Part shown: positions 32,596-42,336 of the stretch, in pieces
How the letters are laid out: each line of letters begins with the position of its first letter
Position numbering within the stretch: the stretch's first letter is position 1
Assembly (NCBI GenBank): GCA_013115145.1
Contig: JAAPAO010000289.1
Span: 1-42,336, forward strand
Reading direction: 5' to 3'
DNA: 42,336 bases
Origin: Perkinsus chesapeaki
Taxonomy: Eukaryota > Perkinsozoa > Perkinsida > Perkinsidae
Notes under the pieces: generated by a model
What the model was told of the DNA's origin: nothing
The model's input: the letters and a program-made list of their open reading frames with translations, nothing else
Databases searched by the model: none
Program-made: the position numbers and the translations under genes

Positions 32596-33098
32596 GGAGA
32601 CGCAACGTGGGCTTGTTCAGAGCACTTCGTTTGAGGGGACCTCTTCGGGTCGTTTTGGGGACCTATCTGTCAAGCAGAAGGTTGAAAGGGTTGCTGAGGG
32701 CCTGAACCATTTGAGACAGGTAGACCCTGGGTTCGATCCCGGCACCTGGAATGTATATTATTAAAGGTTCATAATGAACATGCCGCTCAAGTTCAAATGA
32801 GGGCGGATGAGCTTCGTTCGGATATCCAGAGTAATGTCGATTCTGCGGGGACGAACGCCAGCTGGTGTAGGTGCGGCACGGGACATCGGTCAGCTCAGAG
32901 AGGAGGTCACCACTTCATCTAGACAACAACAAAAGTACCCTCCCTGGGATTCGAACCGGGGACCGATTTCTTGCTAGATTCTTGCACGAAGTTAAAGCTA
33001 TTTTAGAGGGTCACATTCGGCGTAGTGAAGCCTGTCTTGTTCATATACAGTCGCAGGCTGAGGAGCTGGCCAAACGGCAAGATAGAATGGAGCGAGCA
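32596..33098 (+). CDS. Coiled-coil protein copy 1, possibly Nup54-like (ends unresolved)
   Basis: Tandem paralog of 34190-35246. Exons: one ending at 32719 (GDLSVKQKVERVAEGLNHLR), 32767-32830, 32871-32934 and 32978-33098, all in phase. Introns are 47 nt (32720-32766, T-arm-like), 40 nt (32831-32870, absent from copy 2) and 43 nt (32935-32977, T-arm-like). The encoded helix (LHEVKAILEGHIRRSEACLV, AKRQDRMERA) resembles the C-terminal coiled coil of nuclear-pore protein Nup54/Nup57. An FG dipeptide before GDLS would fit but is thin evidence. A good donor (GTAAGG at 33099) leads to a last exon I could not locate, so the copy may be degenerate at its 3' end. Confidence 0.6.
32720..32766 (+). other. 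47-nt T-arm-like intron, copy 1
   Basis: Located between codons for HLRQ and VHNE. It contains CCTGGGTTCGATCCCGGCACC, a stem of five pairs around a TTCGAT loop. The same intron in copy 2 is 315 nt (34397-34711) without this motif. Confidence 0.85.
32831..32870 (+). other. 40-nt intron present only in copy 1
   Basis: Removing it aligns copy 1 with copy 2 residue for residue over 26 positions (SDIQSAARDIGQLREE against NDVQVVNASVVQLKEE). Copy 2 is continuous at this site. Confidence 0.8.
32935..32977 (+). other. 43-nt T-arm-like intron, copy 1
   Basis: Starts GTACCC and ends GCTAG. It contains CCTGGGATTCGAACCGGGGA, matching the complement of a tRNA T-arm. The orthologous intron in copy 2 (34840-34884, 45 nt) lacks the motif. 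Confidence 0.85.
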
Positions 33099-34189
33099 GT
33101 AAGGGTCTCCGGTTGCTAATGGTTCTGCTGGATTGCTGACTGCCGCGATTACCCCACATTTCTACAAAGCTAAAATCCCATTTCTCATTTCTCACATTTC
33201 CAACACCTCAGAGTCGCCGAAGTAGTTTTCATAGCACTATTTTTCGGGATAAATGGTACATCAATGGGGCAAATTGTTTTCCAAATCATCGCCATTTGTG
33301 TTGTGCGGCTTTAACTCTGAGTAGCTACATATTAAAATACTATACTATGATAAGTATATCTGAGATTCTAATCAGGTACAACTGCTCGAGTCCCAAGTCC
33401 TTCGTTGATGCTTTTGCATACCACATGTCCCGTTGTTGTAGTCCTTTAAGTGTTGTGTTGCCGTCGATCCTTCCTACCCTCCCCCAGTCTAATATTTCAT
33501 GGTCGCGCCTGGTGGGGAGTCCTCCACTCTTCCCCATTCTTCTTGTTGTCCAGCGGAAGCTTCTCGCCGTTCTGCCGGCTGCGCAGTTCACTCGACGACG
33601 ATGGACGGCAGGATGAACTTCTCGGCCTGCTGCTGTAATAATAATTATCTTGCTCTTTGCGCCGCGTCTCCCTTATACTGGAGTATCTTGGCTCATAGTA
33701 GAGCTCTGGCACTGTCATCTCTAGAATCTTTCGCTTCAACGCGTGGAGAGGGCGAGCCTGTAGGACTGGTTTCGGCCTGTTTATGACCCGGAGCTTTCGG
33801 GTTGGTACTGAATGCTTGTATAGCCTATACGGTCGCCTTGGGATAACACTACAAGCCGAGGGGCGAGGAGACCTCCGAAAATGAAGTATTCTGCTCCGTC
33901 TTTGCGTCCATTTTCCCTCGATAAGTGACTTTACGTGAAGAGGCTCCATTCCACTGTGGAATGCAGCCTCTTCTGATCTCCTCGGAATTGCCACCCCGAG
34001 GCTGTAGAAGCCATCCTGTGGCTCGGTCAGGTCGCCCAGGGACACAGGTGGGCCCGAGACACTTCATGTTGAGCCCTCGAGATGGCGTTGATGGCAATGG
34101 TGCCGATGCTGCTTCTGCCGAGGGTCTGGTAAGGGCCTCCGACCCGGCAGTGGTTTGAGCATTCCTTCGGTTCAGGATGCCATACCATT
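33099..34189. other. Region between the paralogs
   Basis: It probably includes the 3' part of copy 1. A minus-strand frame (33497-34045, Arg/Tyr/Ser-rich, e.g. ELYYEPRYSSIRETRRK, no in-frame ATG at its 5' end) looks protein-like but has no domain or verified splice partner. A plus-strand frame at 33925-34158 overlaps it. Confidence 0.3.
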
Positions 34190-35246
34190 GAGCGCATCTG
34201 GTCAGCATTATGCAGCTACAAGGGGATTGAAAGTACTATAAAGGCCGGTGGGGATGTTGAGCAACGACTGTTGTGGCAGAGCGGCCCGCCCGAGTTCCTT
34301 TCGCTGAGCTTACACCAGTCAGCTGCGCGCTTGGGCGACTTGTCGGTGAAGCAGAAGGTCGAGAGAGTCTCTGAGGGCCTCAGCGTGCTTCGACAGGTGA
34401 GCTTGGGCAACGGGGTCGCTAGGCTGCGGACAGTATTCTGGGAAGATGTGACAGAAATCGACAACAAAAAATCGAAGCAAAAATGGTGACGGCGCTTGTG
34501 AATATTATTATTATAAATCTTTATTGCATAATAATATAGTCGAAGGAGCAGCCTTTCTAGGTGGTTGCCTGTATGGAATAGGCTCGAGTAGTGTTGCGGT
34601 GCGAGAACTCCGATGCTCACCTCTCCGTTTCCAATCTGGAAGTCATTTTTGAGCCTACGACCATGTGGACACCTACGTGTCGTTTTACTGTTAGACTATT
34701 TGTTTGGGTAGGTTCACAACGAAGCAGCCTACAGTGCTCAGTCAAGATACGACGAGCTGAGGAATGACGTGCAAGTTGTGAATGCCAGTGTGGTCCAGCT
34801 GAAGGAGGAGGCCACTGGCAGCGCTCGACAGCAACATCAGTGAGGTCTAGGGCCGAGCGTCGAAGGAGAATCTGAAACCGTTAGATACCTCCACGAGCTC
34901 AAGGCTATACTAGAGGGGCATATTAGGCGGAGCGAAGCATGTATCATTCACGTACAGAATCAAGTTGAAGAAGTGGCCAAAAGGCAGGATCGTCTTGAAC
35001 GAGCTGTGAGTGCTGAGAGAGTCGTAGAGCAACGTGGGACGAACGCATCTAGTGGGGCTGTTCAAATGACCGCTTCCGACATTCAAAGGCGCACGTTGAA
35101 TCCAATCCTAGCAGGGCTATTCAATCTCGGGAGAGGTGCATTAAGCATCCTGAGTATTTTTCATCAAACTATACCCGGAGCATTGATGGATAACTTCATG
35201 ATCTCTTTCTCAGGTTCAGTTGCTGGAGACGCAGATCCTCCGTTAA
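34190..35246 (+). CDS. Coiled-coil protein copy 2, possibly Nup54-like
   Basis: Tandem paralog of copy 1 with a complete 3' end. Exons: one open from about 34190 to 34396 (ARLGDLSVKQKVERVSEGL), 34712-34839, 34885-35005 (YLHELKAILEGHIRRSEAC) and 35214-35246 ending VQLLETQILR and TAA. All junctions keep phase; introns are 315, 45 and 208 nt. It is helical throughout with heptad-like spacing. Nup54-family C-terminal coiled coils have similar organisation, but similarity is weak by eye. The N-terminal exon and start are unresolved. The stop is only 21 bp before the OXA1 ATG. Confidence 0.65.
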
Positions 35247-35267
35247 TTTGTAGTGGTGTAGTCATGA

Positions 35268-37947
35268 ATGTTCCACCAGCGTTGTCCGAAACCATCTCTC
35301 TTGCGTTCCAGTGTCAAGGCTATCTTGCAGCATTTGTCAGCAGTGGCGGTTTGGACCGCAGTGATGCTATCGAAGGCCCTAAGACCGTTGCCCCATGGGC
35401 GGCGACTGTTATCTTCGGCGAGGCATCGAAGCTTTTCAAGCAGCGTCTGGTCGAATGTGACGGGGGAGAGCGGAGAAGGATCGCCTATGGATGCCCATGA
35501 TGTCGCTTTCTACCAGCAGTTTGACGTGCCACTCTTGGGCAAGTACCACAACTACTATCCAGAAAACACGCCATCATTTAATCTAATGGAAAGGTAAGGC
35601 AACGATAGCGGAGAACAATTAATGGGCGCGCGGTCAGGTGTGTCGATGAGGCTCATGCGAGAGGAGCAGAGCTGGCGGCCTCCTATGAGCCTTATCTTCC
35701 CGTCGATTTGATGCAGTCCCTCATTATTACAGTAAGTCAGCGATGGAACTCTTCGACAGATGAGAGTGCGCAACGTATGATAGCCGACCGGGCAGAATGA
35801 GCCAGAACCCAGTGCGTCCCTGGCTTTACTAAGTACTGCCGAATGCCGCATAGATGGGGCCACAATTTCGGCGCACGGCTGGTAGTTCACCAAAAGACAT
35901 AATCCTCTATTTGCCCGATAAGACGGTCTCTGCCTCTCGCGTTGCGAACTCTTCATTGTTGGGTTTATGTTCGGTAGATACACGACTACATACCTGGGCA
36001 TAGTTGGATGGCATCTATAGCAGTAGCGGCAACAGTGGTGGGCGGGGGGGAGCTGAAGGCGACCTTGGAAGAATCTTAGGTGCGGATAATGGTGCTACCG
36101 TTGTTGATCTCATCGATGAGGGCTGGTAGAGTGAAGCAAAGGATCATGCCGCAGATGGATGTAGAGGGATGATGGCTGCCGCGCGGCTTAGGGTGCGGTT
36201 AGGCACTTACTGCGGAGATGAAGGAGGCAGAAAAGAAGGGAAGTCAACAACAGCTTATACGAGCTCAGACTAAGTAATGGTGCTGGGGGGCATGCTATTA
36301 GAATGAGAGTTCTGTACCGATGAAGGGCATAGTCGAGCTATGATGGTGACAAGCCTGACACATGAGCAGTTTTTCTTGTTGGCGATAGGCTTTGAAACTA
36401 TGTACTTGATACCACTTTGTGGAAAGGAAGCGGGAAAAGCCCCGCGAAATTCCCTCTGCCTTCTGTAGGTACTCCCAGTTCATAAAGGAGCACGGGTCGA
36501 TGGTGACAATGAAGGGCATGTTGGGCATGTTCGTACAGATACCTATATTCACCACTGCATTCTTGGCAATGCGACAGATGTCGAACCATCCACATATTTT
36601 TAAAGGTATCCTGTATCCCACTCTACCCCAATCCGACCTCAGGATTCCCCATGGAGACCCCACTGTGGCTGGACTCCTTGGCTCTGTCTGATCCGTAACA
36701 ATCTCCTCATCATCTTCAATTCCCTTTAATATGCCTCTTCAGTATAATAGTTCTACCAGTCTTGGCATCTGCGTTGCTCCTCACCAATATTGAATTCTTC
36801 GGCTCTATCGACTCCGCCCAGGCGGCAGAGGCAGGCGATCGACCGGACACCAAGAACAAGCTGGGTAGCTGCTTCGGCCACCCCTTCCCCCAACGTTGCT
36901 GGTGTGCCAGGCATCGACAGCAAGACCATGCAGAAGTACTCTCGCCATGGCTTTCGTGCTCTCTGCGTGATTGCCTTGCCCGCGACGATGTACCTTCCAG
37001 CAGGCCTCTTCGTGTACACATGTAAGAGGCTTTGCTCCAGCTTCGTGGTGTCTTGGCTTCTTAGGCACCAATGCGATGTGGGCTATCACTCAGAACCGTG
37101 TGCTGCGGTTTCCAGTGGTGGAGCAAGCTCTTAATATTCCGCATAATGTAGCATCCTGTTCACAAGAAGGCAACTGAGGGGAGAATTTTTCGCCACTTGA
37201 TTAAAGTGGTTTATCGGGGGGCCTAATGGCTATTATAACTATTATAGGATGCACAGGAGAGCTGAGACGGGTTTATGGAGGAGCAGCTTCTCTGTAGATT
37301 GTATAGTGATTACGTCCCAAAGTGTCGGAGCCGGAATCCTTCTCATTGGTGAGAAAATAAGAACACCCATGAAGAGTTGTTTGCCGGCATTTTCCTGTAC
37401 ACCAATTATACCATCATAATGAGGGCTCTTTCGACCTCTGTGGTGCAAAATCATCGTTTGCAGATAAAGAAAGAAGAGAAGAAGGATGAGACTTATTTCG
37501 ACCCAGGCTCGATTGTCACCGTTGAGGAGGTTCGCCATGTTGGTAGCGTTGTTGTTGAGGCTGCTTGGGTGTGTTAGGCGTTGAGGATCTCTAAAGAGAA
37601 CAGTCAGCGAGCCGAACAGGTAGCCAGAATGAATCTACACCAGAAAGTGGCACGGAGGGCGGCACAGGTAAGCCTCTACCTACTGGGACCCACCTAGCAT
37701 CACAATGTTCCTTATACGGAGTGGATCTATTTTCAAAAATTTCAACTTTTCTGATTTTTCTTTCACAATGGAAATTTGGAAAGGAAATACGATCAAACTG
37801 CCTTCCTTTTGGGAGCGCCTGATGCTCCTCTATGAACTCTGGTCCTGGCGGAGCTTTGCTATTGTGAGTGCGATGATGTTACTCCATCAGGCCGCTGTTG
37901 AGGCATCCTTACCACAAATGGTTAATATGAAAAGAAAACAGAAATAA
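35268..37947 (+). CDS. OXA1: Mitochondrial inner-membrane insertase OXA1, 446 aa, 13 exons
   Basis: YidC/Oxa1/Alb3-family insertase that inserts mitochondrially made and some imported proteins into the inner membrane. Exons 35268-35593, 35638-35731, 35978-36037, 36080-36160, 36203-36273, 36469-36605, 36643-36694, 36743-36864, 36911-37021, 37065-37147, 37464-37520, 37578-37667 and 37891-37947 keep phase throughout. The first ~70 residues lack acids and are Arg/Ser-rich (MFHQRCPKPSLLRSSVK, SSARHRSFSSS), a clear targeting presequence. Then come MQSLIITIHDYIPGHSWMAS, VVRIMVLPLLISSMR, a charged loop, the signature MLGMFVQIPIFTTAFLAMR, LWLDSLALSDPIIVLPVLA, LPATMYLPAGLFVYTC and RFPVVEQALNIP. The C-terminal tail is Lys/Arg-rich as in mitochondrial Oxa1 (ribosome binding). 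The GTTGAG donor at 37521 is the weakest join. Confidence 0.93.
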
Positions 37948-38725
37948 TGTTGTTGTTGATGGTGGTGGTGTTTCCGAATAATTAAATGGACTTGCGCAAG
38001 TTGGTAGAGTTAGTAACACCAGCAGCAGCAGTTGACAATAAATATGCATTATGACGCTACTATCATCGAACGATCACTCGAGGACTGTACCGTCGTGGGG
38101 TGCCATCTGATAACAGTAAAGATAGTAAAGCATTAACTAACACATCCATGGTGCGATTGGCTAGGTACGGTTAGACTGTTGCCTATCTGCCCTACCAATT
38201 CGAGTGGTGGCTTGAAATACTTCCCACTAGTGAGGCTGCATCACACAGACTGTATGTGTCCGTAATTCCGCCGACAATACTCACGCCATTACGGCTTTGT
38301 TACCATTCGATAATTCATTTTATTTCACCAAATCAGATTATCATGCCACAAGTGCAGTGACGGAGGTGAGCCGGTAGTCCCCTCTGCTACGCTGTATGGG
38401 TGCTGTGGAGTACTATAGTTGACCCTCAGCGGTGTAGTCCGCCCCCCACTGTCACGTACCCAGCTACGCCACTGGACAAGTGCCGAATAAATACCTTGCT
38501 TTGCATCAACGTAGCTCGAATTGCTGGTGTAACTCTCCGGCACCCCACCACTGTGCAAGCTCGGATGTCTGCTGCCGTGGTGATGATGGTGGTGATGACT
38601 GCAATAGATGCGATCGCGTTTCTGCGCCGTTGTGGTGCCCACCTGTGCTCGCCATCTGATCTCGAATTTTTATGATGATGATGCTGAGATGATCGGTCAC
38701 TATCTGATTCGACCTGAGTCCGTCA
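37948..38725. other. Spacer between OXA1 and the membrane-protein gene
   Basis: Convergent genes flank it. A short plus frame (38400-38675) and minus frame (38325-38642, with a His run) are open but lack any support. Confidence 0.4.
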
Positions 38726-39732
38726 TCACTGCTGACAATTCTTCGATCGGCGGCGTCGGCGGCCTACCCCAGGTGGGGTAAGAAGCCTTCCATAGCGCTG
38801 ATGACTGTGCAGTCGCTCACGGTACGTCATTCGACGGCTCTTGGCTGCTGTTGAACGGCTTCGATGCTTTCGTGCTCCTTTGAAAAGAGCGTGTATTCTC
38901 GAGGCTGCCGATTTGGACCGCACGCCTAATGAAGGCGGTCCACCCAACACGACGTCGGGGATCGTACTCGTCCAGATATAGAAAATGATAGTCGCAATGA
39001 CGAGGGAACCGATGACGATGAGAACAACGGCGTAGTAAGGCAGACCGCCTCCAGACTTCGGTGGGCCCTCGGTAGGCAGCTGCTGCCGAAGACCTGAAAG
39101 CCGGCAGGATATTCAATTATTTGCGTCGACAGCAGACAAGCCGCTCGGTGTGATTCTACCGCGATTTGCGAAAACGTACTTGTAGCTTGTGGGAACGCTA
39201 TAATTGGTGTCGCCGGCAAAGCCGTGGTATCTTGGACCGCCGTAGGAACCGGTTGCTGTTGATTCTGACACCACCTCTCTGAACTAGGCTCGACACTGCT
39301 AATGCGGCTCACTGCTGTCATAACGCCGACGGTCCCTTGCATCTGCTGAGGAAGGCTGAGACTAGCCTGGGGAGCTCCAAGCGAAGGAGGAGGAGGAGGG
39401 ACCACCTCGAGAACCGATGGTGCCGGAGCCTGAAAGGATATTGGCGGAGCTGAAGTAGCGACGCAGCTACCAGCCCTCGAGTTGATAACACGTCAAGTGC
39501 TAGGAGCAATAATGCTGCTCGCTGTAGTCGTCGATATATGTCCAATTGCTGTGTTGACATATATGGGAAAGGGGCATGAAAAAAAACTGCCAAGGCCGAC
39601 AGCAATCAGTAATACCGCGAATTGACGAACGCCAAAAAATTGTAAGATGAAACGTGAAACTACAAATGCAAACAAGCAAGAGGTAAAGACGGACGTGATG
39701 GACCCACATACACGCTCAAAAGCATGACTCAT
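38726..39732 (-). CDS. Single-pass membrane protein with basic tail, N-terminus uncertain
   Basis: The last exon (38726-39093) has TM segment YYAVVLIVIGSLVIATIIFYIW followed by ~75 residues rich in Arg/Lys/Ser (ARKHRSRSTAAKSRRM, GRRRRRSK). It joins in phase across an 86-nt intron (39094-39179) to a Pro/Gln/Ser/Thr-rich exon (PPPPPSLGAPQASLSLPQQM, TPIIAFPQATS). Upstream, ATG at 39732 starts a hydrophobic frame (FTSCLFAFVVSRFILQFF, AVLLIAVGLGSFF) that may be a signal sequence or extra membrane spans; its join to the Pro-rich exon is unresolved. A type I surface protein is plausible, family unknown. Confidence 0.6.
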
Positions 39733-39970
39733 CACTAAAGTCCAACGAAGATCTCCTCCAAGGTCCTACTGCTGCCGTACGACGTCCGTGGTAGAAAGGC
39801 CATCGTGAGACACCTTGCCTCACCACCTGCCTCGGGCAGGCCATATAATTGGCCAAACAAGCAGCCAGCAGACCGGTACGGTGAAAGGTCGGAATCGCTA
39901 GTGAGAAAAAAACCGGCGACCGCCTATCAAATGGGAAAAGCAACCTTCAACAGTTCATCATCCTAATGGC

Positions 39971-39989
39971 CACTGTAGTCTGACTCCAA

Positions 39990-40002
<13 letters not shown>
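39971..40002. other. Perfect 13-bp hairpin at the DYRK stop codon
   Basis: Stem CACTGTAGTCTGA (39971-39983), loop CTCCAA, stem TCAGACTACAGTG (39990-40002). The DYRK stop codon (39990-39992, minus strand TGA) and its last codons lie in one arm, so the mRNA would fold there. Confidence 0.9.
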
Positions 40003-42240
<2,238 letters not shown>

Positions 42241-42336
42241 GACGCAGTTCAGCCATTCTCTACGCGCATTTGCTGCGCGCCGCCCGCAAAATCTCTGCGC
42301 GCGCCCTCAAAAACTCTTAATCCACCCTCAAATTTC

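Noticed and set aside
34973-35500. 175-codon plus-strand frame continuing past the coiled coil
   Set aside because: It reads through a good donor (GTGAGT at 35006). Splicing to 35214-35246 gives a natural helical ending, and the rest of the frame is intron or out of frame with OXA1.
35555-36001. 148-codon minus-strand open frame
   Set aside because: Overlaps three OXA1 exons and introns on the other strand; the OXA1 model is strongly supported.

Overview
This is a eukaryotic nuclear window from an intron-dense protist. The genes are broken into short exons separated by mostly 25-100 nt GT-AG introns. For six genes I re-joined exons by hand, and codon phase carries across nearly every junction. 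The best lineage clue is inside the LTR retrotransposon: each LTR carries a 19-mer, GTAGCCATCTTGGCTCAAG on the minus strand, one base from the dinoflagellate trans-spliced leader. Together with the tiny introns and compact layout, this points to the dinozoan branch of alveolates. A perkinsid such as Perkinsus is my best guess, but this is an inference.

Layout. 1-2.3 kb (-): the helicase part of a POLQ/HELQ-type gene, running off the left edge. 2.6-3.4 kb (-): an orphan basic protein. 4.5-11.5 kb (+): the Paf1-complex subunit CTR9. 11.5-13.5 kb: gene-poor, with a degenerate tandem repeat and an assembly gap. 14.9-19.2 kb (+): a chromatin cluster of two chromodomain genes and a Lys-rich tail exon set. 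19.4-22.7 kb (+): an acidic-tailed orphan, an EF-hand protein and a possible membrane protein. 23.7-25.2 kb (-): a Gly/Lys-rich orphan. 25,487-31,441 (-): an intact LTR retrotransposon with identical 211-bp LTRs, a 5-bp target duplication and a single 1,844-aa Gag-Pol. 32.6-35.2 kb (+): a tandem pair of coiled-coil (possibly Nup54-like) genes. 35.3-37.9 kb (+): complete mitochondrial OXA1. 38.7-39.7 kb (-): a single-pass membrane protein. 40.0-42.2 kb (-): a complete DYRK kinase.

The host genes are ordinary nuclear housekeeping functions (DNA repair, transcription elongation, chromatin, nuclear pore, mitochondrial insertion, signalling), and I see no shared pathway.

The most unusual signals are these. 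(1) Four phase-verified introns and one provisional intron, each 43-58 nt, carry the same core resembling an antisense tRNA T-arm plus variable loop, as if tRNA fragments were being turned into introns. (2) The tandem coiled-coil paralogs differ in intron presence, length and T-arm content at matched sites. (3) A spliced-leader relic sits in the LTR 16 nt upstream of the Gag-Pol ATG, so that ATG lies in the LTR and the frame reads through the primer-binding site.
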